Part shown: positions 23,140 through 31,021 of the stretch, one piece after another
Layout: every line of letters begins with the position of its first letter
Numbering within the stretch: the stretch's first letter is position 1
DNA from: Phycisphaeraceae bacterium
Lineage (GTDB): Bacteria > Planctomycetota > Phycisphaerae > Phycisphaerales > UBA1924
Direction of reading: 5' to 3'
Length of the DNA stretch: 64,000 bases
Assembly (NCBI GenBank): GCA_019636795.1
Contig: JAHBWW010000002.1
Location: 558,001-622,000, forward strand
Notes under the pieces: generated by a model
What the model saw: the letters and a program-made list of their open reading frames with translations, nothing else
Databases searched by the model: none
Told to the model about the DNA's origin: nothing
Program-made: the position numbers and the translations under genes

Positions 23140-25053
23140 ATGAGGTCTGCATCCGAACTTATTGAAGAACTTAACGCAGTGGACGAGTCGACGTCGATCG
23201 AGGCCAAGGCTGGCTCGGAAATCGGAAAGTCGATCATTGAGACTGTGTGCGCCTTCGCGAACGAGCCTGGGCTGGGCGGGGGTTACCTGGTGCTCGGCGT
23301 TGAACGGATCCGTCAGCAGGAGCAGCTCTTTGATGTCGGGTACGAGGCAACGGGATTGACCGTACCGGAGAAAGTGCAGGCGGACCTCGCATCGCAGTGC
23401 GCCTCGATGCTCAGCAAACCGGTGCGTCCCGAGATCCGCGTCGAGAGGGTTGGTAACGCGTCGGTCGTGGTGGCCCATATCCCCGAAGCGGCCTCCACCG
23501 ACAAGCCGGTCTACATCATGAGCAAGGGCCTTCCGAGGGGTGCGTTCCGGCGCATCGGCCCGGCCGATCAGGCCTGCACCGAGGACGACTTGATCGTGCT
23601 TTATGAGGGGCACCGGGCTGAGACGTACGACACGACGATCATCACCGATGGAACGCTCGCGGACATCGACGCAAGCGCAATCAGCGAGTATCGGGCGCTG
23701 CGAGCGAATGTGAATGTGAACGCGGAGGAGCTGACGTGGTCAGACGGTGATCTGCTGCGGGCGTTTGGGTGCGCTCGTGAAGAGGGGGGCGTGGTGCGAC
23801 CGACGGTGGCGGGCGTGCTGCTGTTCGGCACGCCGATGGCACTGCGCCGTTGCTTTCCCATGGTGCGGGTGGACTACATTCGGGTGGCGGGGCGGGAGTG
23901 GGTTAAGGACCCGGACCGGAGGTTCGACACGGTGGAAATCCGTGCTCCGCTCATCTCGACCATCCGGCGGGCGACAAACGCTATCCTCGACGATCTTCCG
24001 AAGTCGTTCTCGCTGCCTTCCGGCGAAATCCAGAGCACGGACGAGCCGATCTTGCCACTGCGGGTGATCCGGGAGGCGGTGGTGAACGCGGTGATGCACC
24101 GAAGTTACCGCATTCAGGGCGCTCCGACTCAGATTATTCGTTACGCGAACCGACTGGAGATCCGCAACCCCGGCCACTCGCTCAAGGCAGAGGATCATCT
24201 TGGCCAGCCGGGCTCGGAGACGCGAAATCCCAAGATTGCGGCGGTACTGCACGAGGTGAACATTGCCGAGACGAAGGGATCGGGCATCCGCGTGATGCGG
24301 GAGTTGATGCAGCGGAACAACCTGCTTCCCCCGACGCTGGACTCGAGTCGCCAGCCCGACCAGTTCGTGGCCACTTTCCTGTTTCATCATTTCCTTGGGC
24401 CGGATGACTTGGCGTGGCTCGGGGGGCTGACCGCCGAGAAGCTGTCGGATGAGGAATCGCGGGCCCTGGTGTTCGTCCGGGAGATGGGGGCGATCGACAA
24501 CGCCGCCTATCGGGAGATCAACCAGACGGACACCCTTAAGGCCTCAACCCATCTTCGCCGCCTGCGGGATCTGAAGCTGCTGGAGAAAAAAGGGTCGGGC
24601 AGCCGGACCTACTACGAGCCGGGAGAGATGTTCGTGCCCGGTCCGCGTACTGGTTCGGCAAGCGCAGGAGCCGAAAGTCACCAGGCGGCGGCGCAAAGTC
24701 ACCAGGCGGCGGCGCAAAGTCACCAGCCTGAGGCCAAAAGTCGCCAGGTGGAGCCCAATCGAGTGACACCCGAGTATCTCCCTCCCCAGATTGCCCACCG
24801 TCTTCCGAAAGCGGGCCAGCGACCGAGTCAGGACGTCCTGCGGGCACTGATCATTGACCTCTGCGCCGCCCAACCGCTGTCCGCAAGGAACTTGGCGGCT
24901 CTCCTTGGGCGGCGAGACCACAAGCCCCTGATTCGCGATCACCTCAGCCCGCTGATCGAAGATGGCCGGTTACACTACACGATTCCCGAAATGCCCAAAC
25001 ATCCCAATCAAGCCTATGCGGCCAGCCCTCCAGATGGGGGGGGTGAACCTTGA
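23140..25053 (+). CDS. AlbA_2/Schlafen-type RecG-like ATP-binding protein
   Basis: This is a 637-aa protein. Residues ~8-150 form an AlbA_2 (Schlafen AAA_4) domain: ESTSIEAKAGSEIGKSIIETVCAFANEPG…YLVLGVE and FRRIGPADQACTEDD. Residues ~190-410 form the COG2865 ATP-binding part, with REAVVNAVMHRSY and KGSGIRVMRELM. A winged-helix segment (~440-490) follows, then a low-complexity tract of SHQ units (~510-540) and a C-terminal HTH-like domain. Such proteins are annotated as RecG-like or putative transcriptional regulators and occur often in defence and mobile regions. It is a cargo-type gene here, ahead of the element's replication genes. The molecular activity is not established for this family as a whole. 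Confidence 0.85.
   Translation: MRSASELIEELNAVDESTSIEAKAGSEIGKSIIETVCAFANEPGLGGGYLVLGVERIRQQEQLFDVGYEATGLTVPEKVQADLASQCASMLSKPVRPEIRVERVGNASVVVAHIPEAASTDKPVYIMSKGLPRGAFRRIGPADQACTEDDLIVLYEGHRAETYDTTIITDGTLADIDASAISEYRALRANVNVNAEELTWSDGDLLRAFGCAREEGGVVRPTVAGVLLFGTPMALRRCFPMVRVDYIRVAGREWVKDPDRRFDTVEIRAPLISTIRRATNAILDDLPKSFSLPSGEIQSTDEPILPLRVIREAVVNAVMHRSYRIQGAPTQIIRYANRLEIRNPGHSLKAEDHLGQPGSETRNPKIAAVLHEVNIAETKGSGIRVMRELMQRNNLLPPTLDSSRQPDQFVATFLFHHFLGPDDLAWLGGLTAEKLSDEESRALVFVREMGAIDNAAYREINQTDTLKASTHLRRLRDLKLLEKKGSGSRTYYEPGEMFVPGPRTGSASAGAESHQAAAQSHQAAAQSHQPEAKSRQVEPNRVTPEYLPPQIAHRLPKAGQRPSQDVLRALIIDLCAAQPLSARNLAALLGRRDHKPLIRDHLSPLIEDGRLHYTIPEMPKHPNQAYAASPPDGGGEP
24660..24741 (+). repeat. in-gene tandem repeat encoding SHQ units
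   Basis: About three and a half copies of a 21-base unit (AAAGTCACCAGGCGGCGGCG-type) encode repeated (A/E)xSHQxxx heptads in the linker of the AlbA/RecG-like protein. The first two full copies are nearly identical; later ones drift to SHQPEAK and SRQVEP. Copy number is likely to vary between strains. Confidence 0.8.
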
Positions 25054-25105
25054 ACCGAAGTGTCGCCTTGCTCGGGAAGGCTGAAGGCTCTCGGCTGGAA
25101 ACCAT

Positions 25106-25534
25106 GTGAGTTCACATATGCGGGACCGATCTCCGATCATCCATCTACTGCTCGCTATTTCCGATGCCGATGATGAACTCGGCCGCTTTGGGGACCAGTT
25201 GTTCGAGCCCACGCGCCAGGTCGACGCTCCCGGTGGCGCGGTTGAGTTAACTGAGCGCTTCCGTGCTGCCGCCGCGGACCTGATCGTCTGGCTGGAAATG
25301 AGGGGCCGACCGGATGACGCGAACGAGATCGATGACGCGATCGCGTCCCTGATTGAGGTCGCCCGGGCGTACGACCAAGGGGAACTGCGTGCCTGGCTTC
25401 GGGACGACGAGCGGGCGGGTCCGATTGAGCCGATCGATCAACTCCAGCAGGCGATGAACCAGGCGGCCGGGCGGCTCGAAGATCTGGCCGATGAGATCCC
25501 CGCTGAGGTCTGGCAGGGCTACGACGATGCGTAG
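25106..25534 (+). CDS. hypothetical acidic helical protein of the integrated element
   Basis: This 142-aa protein is unrecognised. Its start may be the GTG at 25106 or the ATG at 25118; neither has a strong ribosome site. It is strongly acidic and predicted helical throughout (LLAISDADDELGRFGDQLFE, LTERFRAAAADLIVWLEMRG, IDDAIASLIEVARAYDQ, LQQAMNQAAGRLEDLADEI). It overlaps the next gene by eight bases, so the two are probably translated together and may act together. It lies between the AlbA/RecG-like gene and the replication module of the element. Confidence 0.6.
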   Translation: MSSHMRDRSPIIHLLLAISDADDELGRFGDQLFEPTRQVDAPGGAVELTERFRAAAADLIVWLEMRGRPDDANEIDDAIASLIEVARAYDQGELRAWLRDDERAGPIEPIDQLQQAMNQAAGRLEDLADEIPAEVWQGYDDA

Positions 25535-26129
25535 CCCGTTGGCGGTGTTGCTCTCGGCAGCCATCGAAGATGCAAGTGCGGGGCCGCACCGTGGTTTCGA
25601 TCGCCTGCTTGTTGAAATCGGCTCAGACTACCTCGTGCATCTGGAGATTCTGGGCTACTCAGGCTTGGCGTCTCGCATCGAAGGGCGGATCGACGAAATT
25701 CGGCGGTCGTTGTCGCCCGATGGCGATTGGTCATTGGAAGCGATAGACGCCGTGCGCGGAGCGCTCGGACTCGTCGAGGCAACGGATCGAAGGTTGAAGC
25801 AGCCGCCGCTGGCGGGGGTGGGCGCCGAGCGTCCGATGGCGGTGGGTGTCGCCGGTGCTCCGAAGCGCCGCTCCCGGCGCACCGCCTCGGACATCGACAT
25901 GGACGAGTTCAAGATCGCCGAGGCGCTGAGCAAGGAGCCCACGGCGACGCGACAGAAGATCCGCGAAATGACCGGCATCGCCGCGGCCCACATCTCCGAG
26001 TCAAAGGTCTGGCGTCAGCACCGCAGCGCGCAGAAGAACGCCAGGGCGCGGAAGCATGCAGCGCCGGCTGGCGGCATCTATGATCTGAATAGGCGCGCCC
26101 AGCCACAAGAGGATCGGCATGACGACTGA
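25527..26129 (+). CDS. hypothetical protein with C-terminal HTH-like segment
   Basis: This 200-aa protein starts at an ATG at 25527 overlapping the end of the previous gene. The first ~100 residues are helical (LAVLLSAAIEDA…LEILGYSGLASRIEGRIDEIRRSL). A basic linker (PKRRSRRTASDIDMDEF) leads to a C-terminal segment (IAEALSKEPTATRQKIREMTGIAAAHISESKVWRQHRS). That segment has the spacing of a winged HTH, where AHISESKVWRQH is the likely recognition helix. It is probably a DNA-binding protein of the element, partnered with the acidic protein upstream. No family is recognised. Confidence 0.62.
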   Translation: MRSPLAVLLSAAIEDASAGPHRGFDRLLVEIGSDYLVHLEILGYSGLASRIEGRIDEIRRSLSPDGDWSLEAIDAVRGALGLVEATDRRLKQPPLAGVGAERPMAVGVAGAPKRRSRRTASDIDMDEFKIAEALSKEPTATRQKIREMTGIAAAHISESKVWRQHRSAQKNARARKHAAPAGGIYDLNRRAQPQEDRHDD

Positions 26130-26379
26130 CAGTTCCAGAACCCTCGATCCGCGAGTGTGCCGTCACTGACCACCGGTGTGACGGTCACAACAAAGTCAAA
26201 TTTCTTTTCCGGAGAGGGTGCTGCGATCACAGTCGATGGACGCGGTTTCGCCGCGTCTTGACGCCATTTGCAGCGATCTGAGCATGCGGTCAGTGACCAC
26301 GGCGGGTTTGGTTGCAGGCCTATTCGATTCCCGGTACCGAAGACCGGGCACATGGGTCGAGACCGGTTCGGAGCCCGAC

Positions 26380-26616
26380 ATGGCCAGACCCACGAAAGCA
26401 CCGCAGGACAGGCTTTGGACCGTCGCGCGAATCGCCGAGCACCTCAGAGTACCGCGCCACCGCGTTGAATACATCATTGATACCCGGAGGATCAACCCGA
26501 TCGCGACCGCCGGGATCGCCCGTGTCTTTGCGCCAGTAGACGTCGACCGGGTCGGCGTCGAGCTCGGGCGCATCGACGTGGACCGCGACACGGGCGGGAT
26601 GCGGGGTGACGCATGA
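26380..26616 (+). CDS. small MerR/excisionase-like HTH protein
   Basis: A 78-aa reading from the ATG at 26380 contains LWTVARIAEHLRVPRHRVEYIIDTRRINPIATAGIARVF, a typical helix-turn-helix with a following basic turn, as in MerR-type DNA-binding domains. The frame stays open up to a GTG at 26218, preceded by GGAGAGG, so a longer 132-aa form is possible. It ends in an ATGA overlap with the excisionase gene. Such small HTH proteins near an integrase usually control excision or copy number of the element; that role is inferred. Confidence 0.65.
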   Translation: MARPTKAPQDRLWTVARIAEHLRVPRHRVEYIIDTRRINPIATAGIARVFAPVDVDRVGVELGRIDVDRDTGGMRGDA

Positions 26617-26834
26617 GTCGCCACGACCCTGCATCTCCCATGATGGATCGCCTCTTGACCTACAGGGAGGTCGCAGCAGTGCTGGGTGTCAGTGACCGCG
26701 CGGTTTGGACTCTTGTCGATGAGGGCAAGCTGCCCGCCGTTCGGTTTGGGCGCAGTGTCCGCATTGATCCTGCTGATCTCCGGTTGTTCATCGAGCGAGC
26801 AAAGGGAGCGCCCCAGGTGGTGGACCATGGGTGA
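26613..26834 (+). CDS. excisionase-family DNA-binding protein
   Basis: This 73-aa protein contains LLTYREVAAVLGVSDRAVWTLVDEGKLPAVRFGRSVRIDPADLRLFIER. It matches the excisionase/helix_turn_helix family: tyrosine at the start of the first helix, W/V in the recognition helix and the GKLPAVRFGR wing. It overlaps the preceding HTH gene (ATGA) and the primase gene downstream, placing it inside one operon. A role in directing the integrase towards excision from ssrA is likely by analogy with AlpA/Xis proteins, but plain transcriptional control of the primase gene is also possible. Confidence 0.82.
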   Translation: MSRHDPASPMMDRLLTYREVAAVLGVSDRAVWTLVDEGKLPAVRFGRSVRIDPADLRLFIERAKGAPQVVDHG

Positions 26835-29304
26835 CCGGATCGATGCCGTGCTCGATGCGCTCACCCGAGAGGGCTGCAGGCCAACGCGACAGGGTGAGGC
26901 GTGGTCGGCGTGCTGCCCCGCGCACGACGACCGTAATCCTTCGCTGTCGATCGGAGTCGGCGCGGATGCTCGCGTCCTCTTGCACTGCCACGCCGGGTGC
27001 GCGGTGGAAGCGATCCTCGGCGCGCTAGGGCTGACGCTAAGAGAGCTCATGCCAGCACCGATCGTCGAAGCGAGGAGCTTGCCCGCCCTTTCTCGCGAAC
27101 CAAAGAGCGGCTCGACTTTTCCCACCGCCGACGAAGCGATCGCGGCCTATGAGCGCACACACGGGCCATGTGCTGCACGATGGACCTACACCGACACGAC
27201 AGGCGAACCGGTCGGCGAAGTGCTCCGATGGAATCCGCCAACGGGTGGAAAGGTCGTGCGGCCGATCTGTCGGCGCGGCGATGGCTGGGCCATGGCGGCG
27301 ATGCCTGAGCCACGACCACTGCTGCACTTGCCTGAGTTGTCGCATCTACCCGACGGTGCACTGATCTATGTCGTGGAGGGCGAAACGTGCGTGGATGCCG
27401 CTCGGGCCCTCCGTCTTGTTGCCACGACCAGTGCAGGCGGCAGCAAGGCTGCGGGCAAGTCCGACTGGTCTGCGATGAAGGGCAAGGTCGTCGTGATCTT
27501 CCCCGACAACGACCCGGCGGGCGTGGCGTACGCCGAAGATGTAGCGCGGCAATGCCGGGCGGCCGGCGCTCAGGAAGTCCACGTTGTCCGGCTGGCCGAC
27601 CACTGGCCCGGGCTTGCACCAGGCGGCGACCTTGTCGACGTCGTCGCGATGGATGGGGACGATGTCGAGGCATTAAAAGCGAAGTTGGATGCGTTGGCAT
27701 TGGCGAACGCACCCGTCATCGAGGATGAGCCCGTACCGGACTGTCCGGAGAGTCCGCCTACGTTCAATCCCGCTGCACTCTTCCCCGACGCGACCGGTGA
27801 CATCTGCGACTTCTTCGCCGACCTGGCTCGCTCGACCCAGACGCCACCCGAGATGGCCGCGCTGCTTGGCTTGGCCGTGGGGTCGGCATGCATCTGCAAC
27901 GTCGCGTGCATACGAGGGCATGGAGATCACATCGAGCCGGCCCCCTTGTGGGCCCTTGTACTCTCTGAGCCTGGCACGCGCAAGTCGGCAGTGTTAACCG
28001 AACTGCTGCGGCCGATTCTGAAGTGGGAGGCCGACAAGGGTCGCGAAATGCGCCCTCTCATCGCCGCGGCGGCCCAGCGGCATCGCATCGCTGAACGGCG
28101 TATTCGCGCACTCGAGGATCAAGCATCTAGGAATGACAACCCGCTCCAACGCGCTGCGATCGAGGGTGACGCGATCCTGCTCGCCCAAGAGAAGGAAGCG
28201 ACCCCCGTACCAACCTCGCCAGCGCTCTTGGCATGTGAGCCGACGCCGGAAGCGCTTGTGCGACAGATGAAGGACAATCACGGGCGGGCACTGCTCGCGA
28301 GCGCCGAGGGTGACGCGCTCGATATCGTGCAGGGACGTTACTCCGGCGTGCGAAACTACGGCGCGCTCCTGAAGGGTCACGCGGGCGATCCGTATCGTGC
28401 TCATCGAATCGGTCGCCCTTCCGACGTGATCGACCGCCCAGCGCTTGCAGTGGCACTGTGCGTCCAACGGGCGGCGGTCGAGGCGGTGTGGTGCGATCCG
28501 CAGGCGGAGGGACGTGGACTTCTTGCCCGCTTTGCCGTCATCGCCCCCCCGGACCTCGTTGGCACGCGCGACGTACGCCCCGAGCAGGTGGCGGTGTCTG
28601 CGCGGGAGGCGTGGCATTCCGCCATCACCAGACTGCTCTCCTTCGAGCCGAGCGACGATCCCAATGTCGACCCCGTTGCCATCGCGCTCTCACCCGAGGC
28701 CGACGCGGTGTACCACGCCTTCCAACTGCGGAACGAAGCCGCTCTGGGGCTCGGTGATCTGGCCGAGCGCCGCGCGTGGGGCGGCAAGCTCTGCGGCCTT
28801 TCACTGCGGTTCGCGCTGACGCTGCACGCGCTGGCGACTTGGGGTCGAACGAACACGCCCGCGGACGCCACTCACATCGATGTCGAAACGATGGCATCTG
28901 CCATCGCGTGGGCCGACTACCTCGCCGCCTCTGAGCTTCACGCGCGGCTCAGCATCATCGAGCCCCCCGAGGGGCGTGTCATGAAGCGTCACCTCGCACT
29001 GATCTCTCGCCACGGCGGGTCTGTGAGCATTCGCGAGTGGCAACGCCTCCGCTCGCTACGCCGGGCAACCGACGCCGAGGCGGAACTCGACGCCATGGTG
29101 AATGCTGGTCATGGTATGTGGTCATGGCACGCGCCTGGGGCCCGCGGTGGTCGGCCTTCGCGTCGGTTCACACTCAACGGCCATGCCATTGCGTCCGACA
29201 CATCCCCGCCCACGCCGGCAGCACACGCCCCGGATGGGCCGCAGGGCGGGGTTTCGTCAGTTTCGTCAGTGTCAGGCGGTGAGGTCCGCGCGCCCATCGA
29301 CTAA
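26827..29304 (+). CDS. primase / DUF3987 replication protein of the element
   Basis: This 825-aa protein starts at an ATG at 26827 with AGGTGG upstream, overlapping the excisionase stop. Residues ~20-65 carry a CHC2-like zinc motif (WSACCPAHDDRNPSLSI…LLHCHAGC). Residues ~175-245 hold a Toprim fold (GALIYVVEGETCVDAARAL, KVVVIFPDNDPAGVAYAEDVA). From ~300 onward is a DUF3987 (YfjI-like) helicase-type region with LWALVLSEPGTRKSAVLTELLRP in the Walker A position (variant, no GKS/T) and LLACEPTPEALVRQMKDN. It should prime and help start replication of the element after excision. The combination is typical of phage satellites and integrative elements. Confidence 0.88.
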   Translation: MGDRIDAVLDALTREGCRPTRQGEAWSACCPAHDDRNPSLSIGVGADARVLLHCHAGCAVEAILGALGLTLRELMPAPIVEARSLPALSREPKSGSTFPTADEAIAAYERTHGPCAARWTYTDTTGEPVGEVLRWNPPTGGKVVRPICRRGDGWAMAAMPEPRPLLHLPELSHLPDGALIYVVEGETCVDAARALRLVATTSAGGSKAAGKSDWSAMKGKVVVIFPDNDPAGVAYAEDVARQCRAAGAQEVHVVRLADHWPGLAPGGDLVDVVAMDGDDVEALKAKLDALALANAPVIEDEPVPDCPESPPTFNPAALFPDATGDICDFFADLARSTQTPPEMAALLGLAVGSACICNVACIRGHGDHIEPAPLWALVLSEPGTRKSAVLTELLRPILKWEADKGREMRPLIAAAAQRHRIAERRIRALEDQASRNDNPLQRAAIEGDAILLAQEKEATPVPTSPALLACEPTPEALVRQMKDNHGRALLASAEGDALDIVQGRYSGVRNYGALLKGHAGDPYRAHRIGRPSDVIDRPALAVALCVQRAAVEAVWCDPQAEGRGLLARFAVIAPPDLVGTRDVRPEQVAVSAREAWHSAITRLLSFEPSDDPNVDPVAIALSPEADAVYHAFQLRNEAALGLGDLAERRAWGGKLCGLSLRFALTLHALATWGRTNTPADATHIDVETMASAIAWADYLAASELHARLSIIEPPEGRVMKRHLALISRHGGSVSIREWQRLRSLRRATDAEAELDAMVNAGHGMWSWHAPGARGGRPSRRFTLNGHAIASDTSPPTPAAHAPDGPQGGVSSVSSVSGGEVRAPID

Positions 29305-29391
29305 ATCCGTACACATTTTGACGGAATCAGCCCGTCCCGCTTGACCCTTTCCCCCAGCCGTGCATCACTCACGAATACGGAGGTCCGCCTG

Positions 29392-30720
29392 ATGGCAAGC
29401 ATCACCACCCGCAGCAATGGAAGTCGATTCATCAGCTTCCGCACCACCGACGGCACGCCACGGCACATCACGCTCGGCAAGGTCGCCAAGCGCTACGCCG
29501 AAGCCTTCAAGGTCCGCGTTGAGGACCTTGCCAGCGCGGCCATGCATGGCCACGCCCCCGGGGACGACACCGCCCGCTGGCTTGCCAACCTTGACGACCG
29601 CATGCACGCCAAGCTCGCCGCGGTTGACCTCGTCCCCGCCCGCCACAGCGCCACTCTCGGCACACTCATCAACGGCTACATCACTGAGCGAGCCGATGAC
29701 CTCAAGCCCGAGAGCATCCGTAAACTCCGCCAGACGCAGACCAAGCTGCTCGCGTTCTTCGACAAGGACCAGTCGCTGCGGAAGATCGAGCCCGAGGAGG
29801 CAACGGCATGGCGACGGTCGCTCAAAGATCTGGGTCTGTCGGAGGCAGCCGTCCGCACACACTGCGGCAATGCGAAGACGATGCTGGCCGAGGCGGTTCG
29901 CCGCAAGGTCATCGACGCTAACCCCTTCGACACTCTCAAGAGCGGTCCGACCCCAAGTAAGTACACGCGATACGTCACGCCCGAAGAAATCGAGGCCGTC
30001 ATCGACGCCTGCCCGGATTCCGAGTGGCGGCTGCTTTTCGGCCTTGCCCGCTACGCCGGACTGCGCATCCCGAGCGAATCGCACCGGCTCACCTGGGCCG
30101 ATGTGGACTTTCTCGGCGCCCGCCTTACCGTTCACAGCCCGAAGACGGAGCGATACGAGGGCCATGCCCAGCGGGTCGTTCCCATCATGCCAAAACTGAT
30201 GACGTTGCTCCAAGACCGCTTCGAGGCGATGCCGGACGGCGACATGCCGATCGTCGCGATCGGCGGCAAGGGCGCTATCATCCGACAGGTCCGACGCATC
30301 TGCGCCGCAGCCGGCGTCGAGCCTTGGGACCGCCTCTGGCAGACGCTCCGCTCGTCGTGCGAAAAGGAGATGGCGATGACCTTCCCGCAGTTCGCGGTGA
30401 GCAAGTGGATCGGCCACAGCATCACTGTCAGTGGCAAGCACTACGCCAACGCCGTGCCAGACGAGCTGTTTGAGAGAGCGGCGAGCACCGGTGCGACCCA
30501 CCCGAACTGCGCGCAGCGCCAGGCGCAGCAGAAGGCGTCGGAAACGCCTCGAAATGGCCCGAAGCAGGCCGCCACGCCAAAAACGACCAACGGGCGTAAG
30601 TCCGCCCGTTGCGGGAACTTGCGAGATATTTCCGCAAGTCCTTGTCCTACAAGGAAATGGAGCCGGGGGGAATCGAACCCCCGTCCCAATGCAGTCAGCA
30701 GGATGCGTCTACGTGTGTAG
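29392..30720 (+). CDS. tyrosine site-specific integrase, inserted at ssrA
   Basis: This 442-aa protein starts at the ATG at 29392 (GGAGG upstream). The N-terminal arm-binding and core-binding (SAM-like) domains span residues ~1-185. The catalytic domain shows box I Arg in ARYAGLRIPSES, the beta-hairpin Lys in HSPKTER, box II QTLRSS (Gln in place of the usual His), box III WIGHS, and the nucleophile Tyr in KHYANAV. A Lys/Gln-rich tail follows. Its last ~20 codons (WSRGESNPRPNAVSRM…) are the antisense of the tmRNA 3' end. This is a hallmark of integrases whose gene stops inside the attachment site created by integration. Direction and position mark the right end of the element. Confidence 0.93.
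   Translation: MASITTRSNGSRFISFRTTDGTPRHITLGKVAKRYAEAFKVRVEDLASAAMHGHAPGDDTARWLANLDDRMHAKLAAVDLVPARHSATLGTLINGYITERADDLKPESIRKLRQTQTKLLAFFDKDQSLRKIEPEEATAWRRSLKDLGLSEAAVRTHCGNAKTMLAEAVRRKVIDANPFDTLKSGPTPSKYTRYVTPEEIEAVIDACPDSEWRLLFGLARYAGLRIPSESHRLTWADVDFLGARLTVHSPKTERYEGHAQRVVPIMPKLMTLLQDRFEAMPDGDMPIVAIGGKGAIIRQVRRICAAAGVEPWDRLWQTLRSSCEKEMAMTFPQFAVSKWIGHSITVSGKHYANAVPDELFERAASTGATHPNCAQRQAQQKASETPRNGPKQAATPKTTNGRKSARCGNLRDISASPCPTRKWSRGESNPRPNAVSRMRLRV
30658..30720. other. probable attachment site within the ssrA 3' end
   Basis: The last 63 bases of the integrase gene coincide with the T-arm and acceptor part of the tmRNA. This is the region normally used as attB by integrases at tRNA or tmRNA genes. 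I searched the window by eye for a second copy of TGGAGCCGGGGGGAATCGAA and found none, so the other boundary is not identified. Confidence 0.6.
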
Positions 30721-31007
30721 TTGCTGTTTTGAATCTCGGCGTGGTGCCGGCCAGCAACAGCCTGCACTTCGGCCCAGCGACCGGTGAACCTCCTCGCAGA
30801 ATCGGCCGGTTGCACCCCGACTCTGCCAGCCCGATGTCTTGACCCGCCGCCGTATCGGACGTCGAGCGACGGATCGGAAGCCCTTTAGGCTGCCATTGCG
30901 TACTGCGGTTCGGCAGTCATAGTGTTTGCGTGCTTTTTACGAGGCCAGCACGCCCCTCGACACGCATCATCAAGCCTTCCCTGCACGGTCGAAACCACAT
31001 CGGCCCC
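30658..31007 (-). ncRNA. ssrA: transfer-messenger RNA (tmRNA)
   Basis: On the minus strand the RNA begins GGGGCCGATGTGGTTTCGAC and ends GGTTCGATTCCCCCCGGCTCC plus A. The ends pair as a 7-bp acceptor stem (GGGGCCG with CGGCTCC, one G-U). The T-arm and the tRNA-like domain are clear; CCA is not encoded. The tag reading frame is GCA AAC ACT ATG … GCA GCC TAA, giving the peptide ANTMTAEPQYAMAA, which ends in the Ala-Ala needed for proteolysis. The RNA, about 350 nt, rescues stalled ribosomes with SmpB. It starts 15 bases after the MauE-like gene. The 3' end is overlapped by the convergent integrase gene. Confidence 0.95.
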
Positions 31008-31021
31008 AACTTGTCAATGGG

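Noticed and set aside
24660-24741. Tandem 21-bp repeat considered as a CRISPR-like array
   Set aside because: The units are directly adjacent with no spacers and in frame within a coding gene; they encode SHQ heptads.
26196-27125. 309-aa minus-strand open frame over the excisionase and primase start
   Set aside because: The excisionase and CHC2/Toprim motifs are on the plus strand; this frame is Ser/Arg-rich and without a domain.
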